Source of the DNA: ZC4RG30 sp963777735
GTDB lineage: Bacteria; Pseudomonadota; Gammaproteobacteria; Steroidobacterales; Steroidobacteraceae
NCBI GenBank assembly: GCA_963777735.1
Contig: CAVZRQ010000005.1
Location: forward strand, 248,001-312,000
Reading direction: 5' to 3'
Length of the DNA stretch: 64,000 nt
In this document: one piece after another, positions 49,131-62,832 of the stretch
How the letters are laid out: the number at the start of each line of letters is the position of its first letter
How positions within the stretch are numbered: position 1 is the first letter of the stretch
Translations under genes and position numbers: made by a program
Notes under the pieces: model-generated
Told to the model about the DNA's origin: nothing
Seen by the model: the letters and a program-made list of their open reading frames with translations, nothing else
Database searches by the model: none

Positions 49131-50800
49131 CGACCGCGATCTCTCCATTCTCACCCGTGCGGCGGTTCCGGTATTCCAGCCGGCCGGCCGCAATGCCCCG
49201 ATCACCAATCACCATGCAATGCGGAATCCCCAGCAGTTCGGCGTCGGCGAACTTCACACCGGGGCGCGCGTCACGATCGTCATAGAGCACGTCGATGCCG
49301 GCTTCTCCCAGCTCCGCATACAGGCGGTCGGCGAGGGTGCGCACGGCTTCGGAGCGATCATGGTTGAGCGTAACCAGCAGCACGGTGAAAGGCGCAATCG
49401 GCTCGGGCCAGACAATTCCTTTTTCATCGTGATTCTGTTCAATGGCGGCTGCCACGACGCGCGTCACACCAATGCCATAACAGCCCATCAGCGGGGTCAG
49501 GGGCTTGCCGGCAGGGTCGAGCACCGAGGCCTTCATGGCCTCGCTGTACTTGCGGCCCAGCTGGAAAATATGTCCCACCTCGATGCCGCGGCGGATGGTG
49601 AGGTTGCCCTTGCCCGAGGGGCTGGGATCGCCGGCCACCACATTGCGCAGATCGGCCGTCACGGGTTCTGGCAGGTCGCGGCCCCAGTTCACGCCCGTGC
49701 AGTGCACGTCTTTTTCGTTGCCACCACAGACGAAGTTGGCGAGTGCAGCGGCGGCATGATCGACCACCACGGGGCAGTTGAGTCCGAGCGGCCCGAGGAA
49801 GCCGGGTTCCGTGCCGGTAGCGGCCTGCACGCGCGCGGCGGTAGCCATGCGCAGCGGGCGAGGCTACCCCCGCGACCTTCTGGGCCTTCACGGCATTCAA
49901 CTCATGATCGCCGCGCAGCACCAGCGCCACCACGCCACCGTCGCTGCCATCGACGATCAGGGTCTTGACGCATTGCGCTGCGGTTACGCCCAGCAGCGCG
50001 CTGACTTCGGCAATCGTGCGCGTAGCGGGTGTGGGGACCCGCGCCAGTGTCGCGGACGCAGCAGCCCGCAGGCCATCGAAGCCCGGCGCAGGGGCCAGCT
50101 CGAGGTTGGCCGCGTAGTCGTCGCCATCGGACACGGCGATGGCGTCTTCACCGGAGTCGGCGAGCACCTGGAACTCTTCCGACGCATTGCCGCCGATGGA
50201 GCCGGTGTCGGCACGCACGGCACGGAAGTTCAGGCCCATGCGTTCGAACATGCGGGTGTAGGCGGTCTTCATCGCCGCATAACCTTCGGCCAGCGAGGCT
50301 TCGTCGGCATGGAAGGAGTAGGCGTCCTTCATCAGGAATTCGCGGCCACGCATGATGCCGAACCGTGGGCGGATCTCGTCGCGGAATTTCATCTGGATCT
50401 GGTAGAAGTTCACCGGCAGCTGGCGGTAGCTCTTGAGGTCGCGCCGCGCGATATCGGTGATCACTTCTTCGTGCGTGGGTCCGATCACGAAATCCCGATC
50501 ATGGCGATCCTTGAGGCGCAGCAGCTCGGGCCCGTACTGCTCCCAGCGCCCGGATTCCTGCCACAGCTCGGCCGGTTGCACGGCCGGCATCAGCAGCTCG
50601 AAGGCGCCGGCACGGTCCATTTCCTGTCGCACGATGGCCTCGACCTTGCGCACGGCGCGCAGGCCCATCGGCAGGAAGGTGTAGACGCCCGCAGCCAGGC
50701 GACGGATGAGGCCCGCGCGCAGCATGAGCTGGTGGCTGATGACTTCGGCCTCGGCCGGGGTCTCCTTCGCGGTATTGATCGGATATCGGGAAAGTCGCAT
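49090..50800 (-). CDS. proS: Prolyl-tRNA synthetase (frameshifted)
   Basis: 569 aa after dropping one C from CCC (plus-strand GGG 49856-49858), matching the bacterial long form with its editing insertion. Class II motif 1 and 2 regions GVYTFLPMGLRAVRKVE and FRDEIRPRFGIMRGREFLMKD, editing domain about 225-400, motif 3 CYGIGVTRVVAAAIEQ and an anticodon domain. The break is in the editing domain: AQKVAGVAS in one frame joins PLRMATAARVQAATG in the next. ProS is essential, so the shift must be a sequence error. The gene is divergent from pssA. Confidence 0.95.
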
Positions 50801-50903
50801 GAAACCTTGGAAAATTGCTGGCGGAACAGGGACGCGAGTCTAGCAGCACCGCTTCGCCCGGTTCACGTCGCGGCGTTGTGGCGGGGGCCCTGCGGGGCCT
50901 ATC

Positions 50904-51710
50904 ATGCGGGCCGCAATGGACTCACAAACCCCCGTGGATCGGCCTCGCAGCCGGGCCATCTACCTGCTGCCCAACCTGTTCACGACAGGCTGCCTGTTTT
51001 CGGGCTTTTACGCCATTGTCGCTGCCATCGACGGTAACTACGAACGCGCAGGTTTTGCCGTGTTTGCAGCCATGCTGTTCGATACCCTGGATGGCCGGGT
51101 GGCGCGCATGACGCGCACCGAAAGTGCCTTCGGCAAGGAGTACGACAGCCTTGCCGACATGGTGTCGTTTGGCGTGGCGCCAGCCATTGTTGCCTACCAG
51201 TGGGGTGTGGCGCGGCTGTTTGAATACGGCGCGGTCTGGGGCCGGCTGGGGTGGCTCGCGGCTTTCACCTATGCCGCCTGCGCCGCGCTGCGCCTGGCCC
51301 GTTTCAATACGCGCACCGGCCAGGACAAGAACTTCTTCGAAGGCCTGCCGAGTCCTTCCGCGGCGGCGGTGGTATCCGCATTCATCTGGTCGGCCAGCGA
51401 GTGGCGCGAGCCGGGGTTGCCCGGGTTGATCCTGGCGCTGCTGGTTACGCTGTGTGCCGGTGCCCTGATGGTGAGCGCGTTCGGTTACAACAGTTTCAAG
51501 AAACTGAACACCGAAGGTCCCTTGCGCTTTGCGACCTTCCTGCTGGTGCCACTGGGCTTCGTGCTGATTGCCATCGATCCGCCCACAGCACTGCTGGTGA
51601 TTTTCGGGGGCTATGCGCTCTCGGGTCCGGTTTTCTGGTTCATTCGCCGCATGCGCCGCGACAGGCGGCGCAGTGCCGAGGCCGGAGGGCATGGCGGGGC
51701 AGACGGTTGA
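50904..51710 (+). CDS. pssA: Phosphatidylserine synthase (CDP-diacylglycerol type)
   Basis: 268 aa polytopic membrane protein. The CDP-alcohol motif DTLDGRVARMT-(x8)-EYDSLADMVSFG and about eight hydrophobic segments are typical of the PssA subclass II enzymes, as is KNFFEGLPSPSAAAVV. Makes phosphatidylserine, precursor of phosphatidylethanolamine. ATG at 50904 or 50916 is possible. The stop overlaps the udg start as TGATG. First gene of a five-gene operon. Confidence 0.9.
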   Translation: MRAAMDSQTPVDRPRSRAIYLLPNLFTTGCLFSGFYAIVAAIDGNYERAGFAVFAAMLFDTLDGRVARMTRTESAFGKEYDSLADMVSFGVAPAIVAYQWGVARLFEYGAVWGRLGWLAAFTYAACAALRLARFNTRTGQDKNFFEGLPSPSAAAVVSAFIWSASEWREPGLPGLILALLVTLCAGALMVSAFGYNSFKKLNTEGPLRFATFLLVPLGFVLIAIDPPTALLVIFGGYALSGPVFWFIRRMRRDRRRSAEAGGHGGADG

Positions 51711-52418
51711 TGGCGGGCCGCACCGACTACCTGGCTGCTCTGGGCGTGGAGAACTGGCGGCAGCGGCGGCCGCTGGCCGTGGAAGGTGCCTCCGCCGTAG
51801 CAGCACCCGCATCGGAGTCACCGGTCGCGCAGGCGGTAGCGGCACCGGCTGGTGCGGATACCTGGGACGCCGTGGCAGCCGAAGTTGCGGGCTGCATCCA
51901 ATGCGAGCTGCACCAGTGCCGGAACCGCACGGTGTTTGGCGTAGGTGACCGACAGGCGAAGTGGCTGGTGGTTGGCGAGGCACCCGGTGCCGACGAAGAC
52001 CAGCAGGGCGAACCCTTCGTGGGTCGTGCCGGCGGTCTGCTCAATGCGATGCTGCGCGGCATTGGTCTCGCTCGCGAGCAGGTGTTCATTGCCAATGTGC
52101 TCAAGTGCCGACCGCCCGACAACCGGGATCCCAAGCCAGATGAAGTGGCCCACTGCCTGCCGTATCTGGAACGGCAGATCGCACTGCTTGCGTCCCAGCA
52201 TCATGCTGGCGGTGGGACGCATTGCGGCGCAGAACCTGCTCGCCACCGAAACACCCATTGGCAAGCTGCGTGGCCAAGTTCATGCATTCGGCAGCTCACG
52301 CATTCCGCTCGTGGTGACCTATCATCCTGCCTACCTGCTGCGATCTCCCACCGAAAAGCGCAAGGCCTGGGAAGACCTGAAATTCGCGCGTCGTGTTGCC
52401 GGCGGCCACGCTGCGTGA
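51710..52418 (+). CDS. Uracil-DNA glycosylase, family 4/5 type (frameshifted)
   Basis: 235 aa after removing one base near 52188-52191. Fe-S cluster Cys in GCIQCELHQC and in LKCRPPDNRDPKPDEVAHC. The active site is GEAPGADEDQQGEPFVGRAG, and the C-terminal motif is VVTYHPAYLLRSP. It removes uracil from DNA. The break falls between LERQIALL and RPSIMLAVGRIAAQNLLA. A 70-residue N-terminal extension rich in Ala is common in such enzymes. It overlaps rimI by GTGA. Confidence 0.88.
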
Positions 52419-52881
52419 CTGCGCTGCCCGAGATCCTGATCCGCGACATGGGTTTCGACGATGTGGCGGCGGTCGCGGAACTGGAGCGGCAGTCCTACGC
52501 GTTTCCGTGGAGCGATGCGATTTTTCGCGATTGCCTGCGCGCGGGCTACTACTGCTGCGTGGTCGAGCTGGATGACATCCACATCGGCTACGGCATCATG
52601 AGCACCGGCGCCGGCGAGGCGCATGTACTGAATCTTTGTGTGGCCAGCCTGTACCGGTGCCGCGGCATTGGCAGCCAGTTGCTGGAACACCTGCTGGAAT
52701 TTGCGAAGGGGTTGAGTGTGATGGACGTGTTCCTGGAGGTTCGCCCCTCCAATCCGGCGGCGATCCGGTTGTATCAGTCGCATGGCTTTGCGCAGATCGG
52801 AGTGCGCCGCGGTTACTACCAGGCGGCTGGCGGTCGCGAAGACGCGGTGGTGCTGCGCAAGGTGCTGGGCAAGGGCAAGCG

Positions 52882-52885
<4 letters not shown>
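52415..52885 (+). CDS. rimI: Ribosomal protein S18 alanine N-acetyltransferase
   Basis: 156 aa GNAT enzyme. Acetyl-CoA motif A is VASLYRCRGIGSQLLEHLL; the N-terminal AELERQSYAFPWSDAIFRDC and LEVRPSNPAAIRLYQSHGFAQIG are typical of RimI. It acetylates the N-terminus of S18. The start is GTG, overlapping the udg stop (GTGA); its own stop overlaps prfC (ATGA). The UDG-RimI pairing is common in proteobacteria, often with tsaB, which is not here. Confidence 0.9.
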
Positions 52886-54468
<1,583 letters not shown>

Positions 54469-54481
54469 TGGAGCGTATCCG

Positions 54482-55750
54482 GTGAGGTCGTGGCTCGCGG
54501 CGCGACCGGCGCTGTCGTGGGCCCTGTACGACTGGGCCAACTCCGCCTTTGCCACCACCGTGATGGCCGGGTTCTTTCCGGTGTTCTTCAGCAGGTACTG
54601 GAGCCTCGGCGCCGACCCGGCGACGACCACCTTCCGCCTCGGCATGGTCAATGCGGCGGCCGGGCTTGCGATCGCGCTGCTGGCGCCGCTGCTGGGCGCC
54701 ATTGCCGATCGTGGCGGTCATCGCAAGCGCATGTTGCTGGCGTTCAGCTTGCTGGGAATCTGCACGACCTTCGCGTTGTTCTTCGTTGGCCAGGGGCAAT
54801 GGGCCACAGCCGCGCTGCTGTTTGGACTTGGCACCCTGGGCTTCAACGGTGGCGTGGTCTTCTACGACGCGTTGCTGCTCGATGTCGCGGCTCCACGGGA
54901 CTACGATCGGGTCTCTGCGCTGGGCTATGCACTGGGATATCTGGGCGGTGGTGTGCTGTTCGCCATCAACGTGCTGATGGTCGTCAAGCCCGCGCTGTTC
55001 GGGCTTGCCGATGCATCGGCAGCCATCCGCTGGTCATTCATCACGGTCGCATTCTGGTGGGCACTGTTCATGCTGCCGCTGTTCATGAGCGTGCGCGAAG
55101 CGCCGGCTCGTCCGGGTGAAAAATCGCGCGGTGCCTTGGCAGCGGGGTGGCAGGAACTGGTCAGCACCGCGCGCCTGGTGCGCGGGGAACCAGCGATGCT
55201 GCAGTTCCTGTTCGCCTACTGGCTGTACATCGATGGCGTGAACACCATCATCAAGATGGCGGTGAACTACGGAATGTCGCTGGGTCTGGAATCCACGGAC
55301 CTGCTGGGCGCGCTGCTGCTGACACAGTTCGTGGCGTTTCCGGCATCGCTGGCCTTCGGCTGGCTGGGCACCCGGATCGGTGCGCGGGCGGGCGTGTTGC
55401 TCGGGCTCGCGGTCTACGCGGGGCTCACGATCTGGGCCTATTTCCTGAACTCCGCACTCGAGTTCTATCTGATGGCCGCAACACTCGGGCTGGTGCAGGG
55501 CGGTGTGCAGAGCCTGTCGCGTTCGATGTATGGACGCATGGTGCCGCAGGGCAAGTCGGCGGAGTTCTTCGGTTTCTACAACATGGTCGGCAAGTTCGGC
55601 ACGGTGCTCGGGCCCGCGCTGATGGGCATGGTGGCATTGCTCGCCGACAGCACGCGCGCCTCGATCCTGGCCCTGCTGCTGCTGTTTGTCAGCGGCGGTT
55701 TCCTGCTGTGGCGCGTGCGATTCGACGCAGCCGCGCGCGAAGCGAGCTGA
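54482..55750 (+). CDS. MFS transporter, UMF1/Atg22-like
   Basis: 422 aa with about 12 hydrophobic segments. N-terminal ALYDWANSAFATTVMAGFFP is the signature of the UMF1 (vacuolar effluxer Atg22-like) branch of the major facilitator superfamily, as is GGVQSLSRSMYGRMVPQGKSAEFFGFYNMVGKFG in pattern. Substrate unknown; amino acid export has been suggested for relatives. Starts at GTG 54482, 13 bases after prfC. The last 62 bases overlap the convergent transglutaminase gene. Confidence 0.85.
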   Translation: MRSWLAARPALSWALYDWANSAFATTVMAGFFPVFFSRYWSLGADPATTTFRLGMVNAAAGLAIALLAPLLGAIADRGGHRKRMLLAFSLLGICTTFALFFVGQGQWATAALLFGLGTLGFNGGVVFYDALLLDVAAPRDYDRVSALGYALGYLGGGVLFAINVLMVVKPALFGLADASAAIRWSFITVAFWWALFMLPLFMSVREAPARPGEKSRGALAAGWQELVSTARLVRGEPAMLQFLFAYWLYIDGVNTIIKMAVNYGMSLGLESTDLLGALLLTQFVAFPASLAFGWLGTRIGARAGVLLGLAVYAGLTIWAYFLNSALEFYLMAATLGLVQGGVQSLSRSMYGRMVPQGKSAEFFGFYNMVGKFGTVLGPALMGMVALLADSTRASILALLLLFVSGGFLLWRVRFDAAAREAS

Positions 55751-57659
55751 TATCAGCATCGGTGGGGCTTGCCTTGCCGAAGCGCAGCAACTCGTATTCG
55801 CTGGCCAGTCTGCTGATCTCTGCAGCGGCTGCAGGCAGTTGGTGCGCCGCGCGCGCGGCGATGGCACGCGGGCCCTCATGTGCGGCGATGACCATGCCGC
55901 GCGAAACCAGCAGGGCAATGAACCGGTTCCAGATCCTGCCCACCGGATCGGGTCCTGGTGCCTTGCTGCGGCGTGTGTTCACCGCCCATAACAACAGACC
56001 CCACAGCGCAGCACCGCCGGACAGCAACACCGCCATGCCGATGTAGTCGATGTCCCCGAGGCCAAGACGGCGCAGCAGGTCCAGCTGCGCCGCGCGATTG
56101 AAATTCACGATGCGTTCCTGCCACCAGTTGTTGGCGGCATCCCAGGAATCGCGCAGGTCGCGCAGCCACGCCGCATCACCAAACAGGCTGTTCATGGCTG
56201 CGCTGCCGTCGCCGAGGAGTTCGGCGGATTCCTGCAGCCGCTCTGGCGCAACCACGGCCGTGGGATCGATGCGCACCCAGCCATCGCCATCAATCCAGAC
56301 TTCTGCCCAGGCATGTGCCTGCGATTGGCGCACGGCATAGTAGCCGCCGATCGGATTCCAGCTGCCGCCCAGATAGCCGGTCACCACCCGGGCGGGTACG
56401 CCGGCGGCGCGCATCAACGTGACATAGGCCGAAGCGAAATGGCCGCAGAAGCCAAGCCTGGTATTGAAGATGAGGTCATCCACCGAATCCAGATCCAGTA
56501 GCGGCGGCGTCAGGGAATATTCAAAGCCGACGTCGCGGAAGTAGTCGAGCACCAGCCGCGTGTATTGCTGGTCTGAATCGGCACGGCTGCGCAGTTCGCG
56601 CGCGAGTGCAAGGCTGCGCGGATTGCGGCCCTGCGGCAGTCGGGTGTCGAGCTTGCGACCATTGATCGACAGGGGGGCGCTGTTTCGGGTCTGCATATGC
56701 GACACGCCGTCATATGCTATGGCCGTGGTCACCGGGCGGGCAGAGATCACCTGGCCATCGAAGCTGCGGAAGTTCCGGCGCCCGTTGATCGACGCGATGT
56801 AGTCCAGGCCGAACAGATGGTTGCGGCCGGTGGGCTCCAGCATCACCCGATAACGCAACGGGGCCGAGACGGGCGTGGGTTCCTGTGTCACGGCGATCTG
56901 TCCCGGTACACGCCGCCACGTATAGCCATCGAAATCGTGCAGCACCGGACCGCGCCAGTAGCGCTGCGCCATCGGGGGCGCGGGGCCCTCGAAACGCACC
57001 CGGAAAGCGATGTCCTCGGAAACCGCGAGCTCGGAAATGCTGCCGGGACTCATCTCGTCTGCGAGCCCGGTCTGGGCCTGTCCGCCGGAAGGCATGGACC
57101 AGAGCGCACCCTGCATGCGCGGCACCAGCAGGAAGGCGAGAGCAGCCAGTGGCATTGCCAGCAGCAACGCACGCCCGGACGTGCCATAGGCGCGTGCGGC
57201 GGAGGCGGATTCGCGCACGCCGCCCATTGCCGCAATGCTGGCCAGTGCCGTCCACGCGCTGGCCAGGTACAGCGGCAGTCGCAACAGGGATTGCCGGTCG
57301 AGGCAGGCTGCGAGCACCAGCACCAGCGAAACGGTGGCGACCACGGCCACATCCCGCCGGGTACGTGTTTCCAGCAACTTCGCCGCACCCATCACCAGCA
57401 GCAACGCACTCCCGGCGGCCAGCCCGCTGAGCGTGCGATACGTCGTGGCGATACCCAGGAACAGCACCAGCGTGAGGATCAGGCGCAGAGGTGTTGCGGG
57501 GAATCGCAGGCGCCCCCGGCTGTGCAACCAGTGCCAGGCAATGGCGGCGAGTGCCACGCCCACGCACCATGTCGGCGCCCGGTCGATGTGCAGCAGCGCG
57601 CCACAGGCGAAACTCGCCAGCACCAGGTTGGTGGTAACCCGGGGCAGTACTGCGCTCAT
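55689..57659 (-). CDS. Transglutaminase-like membrane protein (TgpA family, DUF3488)
   Basis: 656 aa. About six N-terminal helices (1-175), a periplasmic transglutaminase-like domain with the triad Cys in GFCGHFASAYV, His in QAHAWAEVWI and Asp in WVRIDPTAV, then one more helix (MAVLLSGGAALWGLLLWAV) and a cytoplasmic DUF4129-like tail. Matches TgpA of Pseudomonas, an essential inner-membrane protein there. The ATG at 57659 overlaps the DUF58 gene stop (ATGA). Last of a MoxR-DUF58-TgpA operon. Confidence 0.92.
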   Translation of the reverse strand: MSAVLPRVTTNLVLASFACGALLHIDRAPTWCVGVALAAIAWHWLHSRGRLRFPATPLRLILTLVLFLGIATTYRTLSGLAAGSALLLVMGAAKLLETRTRRDVAVVATVSLVLVLAACLDRQSLLRLPLYLASAWTALASIAAMGGVRESASAARAYGTSGRALLLAMPLAALAFLLVPRMQGALWSMPSGGQAQTGLADEMSPGSISELAVSEDIAFRVRFEGPAPPMAQRYWRGPVLHDFDGYTWRRVPGQIAVTQEPTPVSAPLRYRVMLEPTGRNHLFGLDYIASINGRRNFRSFDGQVISARPVTTAIAYDGVSHMQTRNSAPLSINGRKLDTRLPQGRNPRSLALARELRSRADSDQQYTRLVLDYFRDVGFEYSLTPPLLDLDSVDDLIFNTRLGFCGHFASAYVTLMRAAGVPARVVTGYLGGSWNPIGGYYAVRQSQAHAWAEVWIDGDGWVRIDPTAVVAPERLQESAELLGDGSAAMNSLFGDAAWLRDLRDSWDAANNWWQERIVNFNRAAQLDLLRRLGLGDIDYIGMAVLLSGGAALWGLLLWAVNTRRSKAPGPDPVGRIWNRFIALLVSRGMVIAAHEGPRAIAARAAHQLPAAAAEISRLASEYELLRFGKASPTDADISSLRARLRRIARATAGNRR

Positions 57660-58630
57660 GGCGCAACACCCTGGATGCCATGCAGGGCGAGTTGCTGCAG
57701 ACACTGCGAGAGATGGTCTGTCCCGGCACCGGAAACGGGCGCGGCCTCGGGCAGACGCAGCGTCCAGCGCTCGCCGCGCGCAGCGGCATCCACACACCAT
57801 CGTGCCAGCTGCGAGAGTCGCGCCTCGGTGTCCATGTCGTGCAGCGCCGAGAAATCGAAATCGCGATTGGCCGCTGCGTGGCCGCGGTATTCGCGTACCA
57901 GCAGCGGCGCGCCGCGTGCGTAGGCTTTCCAGGCGACCTGCCGCGGGGAATCTCCCTCGCGGAAATCGCGCAGCCAGGCCAGTTCGTCCTGGCTGTTCAC
58001 CATGAGGCCGCTGCCGGCGTCTTCACCCGGTGAAACCGGAACCGGCAGCGGGCCGGCAAGCCGCGGGTAGATCACGGTGTGGATATCCAGCGTCAGCCAG
58101 GTCCAGGTGCGAAACAGGCCGAAAGGCGCAGTGGAAGCCAGTTGCAGCACGGGTGCGCGCCAGGGACCGCGGCGTTGCGCGACGAGGAACAATTGCAGCG
58201 TGTTGTCGGCGGCGTCCACCCGGTGTCCGGCCGCAGGAGCGGTCGGATCTTCGCTGGACAAATCCAGATCCGCGGGCGCGCCCAGCGTTGCGACCTGAAC
58301 GCGAACTGCCACCGCCTCACCCGCGAAGGCAGGCTCGGCCGCAGCATCCAGCAGTCTTGTGCCCGACAGGTTCCGCTGTGTCTGCACCATCGCGACCAGC
58401 GCGAAAGCGGCAAGCCAGGAGGTGAACAGCAGTGCGAGCCCATTGCCGTAGTTCATGCCGGCGATGAACATCACCACGATCAGCATGGCGAAGATCCAGC
58501 CGGCGCGGGTGGGCAGGATGTAGATGCGCCTGCCGGCCAGCGTCAGCGGCAGCAGGTCATTTCCCTGCCGCCGCAGTGCCCAGCGTCTGATGCGATTGCG
58601 GATCCCGGTGGGCGGCTTGCCTTGCGCCAC
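57656..58630 (-). CDS. DUF58 protein
   Basis: 324 aa. Two N-terminal helices (TRAGWIFAMLIVVMFIAGMN; GLALLFTSWLAAFALVAMV) anchor it in the membrane. The DUF58 core carries ELAWLRDFREGDSPRQVAWKAYAR, the family hallmark, followed by a vWA-like end. DUF58 proteins act with MoxR ATPases, perhaps as assembly substrates. GTG start with GGGAGGAG seven bases upstream. It lies 18 bases after moxR. Confidence 0.92.
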   Translation of the reverse strand: MAQGKPPTGIRNRIRRWALRRQGNDLLPLTLAGRRIYILPTRAGWIFAMLIVVMFIAGMNYGNGLALLFTSWLAAFALVAMVQTQRNLSGTRLLDAAAEPAFAGEAVAVRVQVATLGAPADLDLSSEDPTAPAAGHRVDAADNTLQLFLVAQRRGPWRAPVLQLASTAPFGLFRTWTWLTLDIHTVIYPRLAGPLPVPVSPGEDAGSGLMVNSQDELAWLRDFREGDSPRQVAWKAYARGAPLLVREYRGHAAANRDFDFSALHDMDTEARLSQLARWCVDAAARGERWTLRLPEAAPVSGAGTDHLSQCLQQLALHGIQGVAP

Positions 58631-58648
58631 GGTTACGCTCCTCCCGGC

Positions 58649-59572
58649 TCAGCGCGGGACGGCAACCGATTCGAGAATTGCGCGGACCAGACGTTCCCGC
58701 ACTGCCGGCGTGCGATCTGCGGAATTGCGGGGTTCGAGGCGATGCAGCGCGACGGCGGGCCACACGGCCTGCACGTCGTCGGGCAGTACGGCATGGCGAC
58801 CATCCAGCAGCGCCCAGGCGCGCGCCGCCCGCACCAGGCCCTGTGCAGCTCGCGGCGAAAGGCCGAGGCGTATGTCCTGGCGAGTGCGCGTGCAGCCGAC
58901 CAGCTGCTGCAGATAGTCGAGCAGCGCCGGTGCCACGTGTACGGCAGTGGCATCTGTCTGCAATTGCTGCAGTTGTGCCGCGTTCATGGCGGCAGCGGTG
59001 CGCGCGAGCAGGCTGCGGCGGTCGCCCTCTGCCAGCAGCACCCGTTCATGGCGCGGATCCGGATAGCCGAGCTCGATGCGCATCAGAAACCGGTCGAGCT
59101 GCGATTCGGGCAGCGCATAGGTGCCCAGCTGTTCATGCGGATTCTGCGTGGCCACGACGAAGAACGGTTCGGGCAGGACATGGGTGATGCCATCGACGCT
59201 GACCTGGTGTTCTTCCATTGCTTCCAGCAACGCGCTCTGCGTACGGGGGCTGGCGCGGTTCACTTCGTCGGCGAGCAGCAGTTGCGTGAACACCGGGCCC
59301 TGGCGGAATTCGAATTTCTGCGTGGCGCGGTCAAACACCGAGACACCCAGGATGTCGGCGGGCAACAGATCGCTGGTGAACTGCACCCGCTGCCAGGAAA
59401 GACCCAGCACCTGCGCCAGCGCATGCGCGAGGGTGGTTTTGCCCACTCCGGGAACGTCTTCAATCAGCAGGTGGCCGCGGGCGATCAGGCACGACAGCGC
59501 CAGGCGCAGCGCCCGGCCTTTACCGAGGATGATCGAATCAAGGGCGGCGAGGGCCGCGGGTAGCGCGGACAT
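58649..59572 (-). CDS. MoxR-family AAA+ ATPase
   Basis: 307 aa. Walker A EDVPGVGKTTLAHALA, Walker B LLLADEVNRASPRTQSALLEAM, sensor 1 VVATQNPHEQLGTYALPESQLDRF and the C-terminal lid LGLSPRAAQGLVRAARAWAL. MoxR ATPases act as chaperones for the vWA/DUF58 partner encoded next. First gene of the operon, 18 bases after valS. Confidence 0.94.
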   Translation of the reverse strand: MSALPAALAALDSIILGKGRALRLALSCLIARGHLLIEDVPGVGKTTLAHALAQVLGLSWQRVQFTSDLLPADILGVSVFDRATQKFEFRQGPVFTQLLLADEVNRASPRTQSALLEAMEEHQVSVDGITHVLPEPFFVVATQNPHEQLGTYALPESQLDRFLMRIELGYPDPRHERVLLAEGDRRSLLARTAAAMNAAQLQQLQTDATAVHVAPALLDYLQQLVGCTRTRQDIRLGLSPRAAQGLVRAARAWALLDGRHAVLPDDVQAVWPAVALHRLEPRNSADRTPAVRERLVRAILESVAVPR

Positions 59573-59590
59573 CGGCTCTCCGGTGGTGCG

Positions 59591-62362
<2,772 letters not shown>

Positions 62363-62365
62363 AGC

Positions 62366-62815
62366 TCAGGTCGTCACTTCGGAATGTTGCGGGGTGATGC
62401 CGTTCTCGCGATAGAAGCGGAAGCGGGCACGGCCGGCGGCACGACAGGCGGGTTCGGCGTCCACCACTTCGATGACGGTGTGGAAGCGCAGTGTTTCAGG
62501 CGCAGCCTGTTCGCGCAGCATCACCAGGGTCGTGAAATGGCCGGCCAGTGCCGCGGCGGGCAATTGCGCACCGGCATGCAGTTGCACCGGTGCTTCGCAA
62601 GCCGCCGGGTCTGCAGCCAGCGGTTCATGCGGCACGAAGGTGCGGTCGCCGTAGGTCCATAGCAGGTTGTCGAACTGCTCCAGCGCAGCAGCGTCCTGCA
62701 GCCACACCAGGATCTTCTCGCCTTCGCGGAAAGCCTGATCCGTCAGTGCGCAGACCTGCTTGAGCCGTGCGGGGCCTGCCGCGTCGCTCAGCGTGTAGAA
62801 CCGGACTTCAGCCAT
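62366..62815 (-). CDS. holC: DNA polymerase III chi subunit
   Basis: 149 aa. MAEVRFYTLSD at the start, KQVCALTDQAFREGEKILVW and DNLLWTYGDRTFVPHEPL are the HolC signatures. Chi links the clamp loader to SSB. The ATG at 62815 begins the family N-terminus; the open frame runs 47 codons further with no homology. It lies between pepA and valS. Confidence 0.95.
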   Translation of the reverse strand: MAEVRFYTLSDAAGPARLKQVCALTDQAFREGEKILVWLQDAAALEQFDNLLWTYGDRTFVPHEPLAADPAACEAPVQLHAGAQLPAAALAGHFTTLVMLREQAAPETLRFHTVIEVVDAEPACRAAGRARFRFYRENGITPQHSEVTT

Positions 62816-62832
62816 GTTGCCTGTCAGGCCCC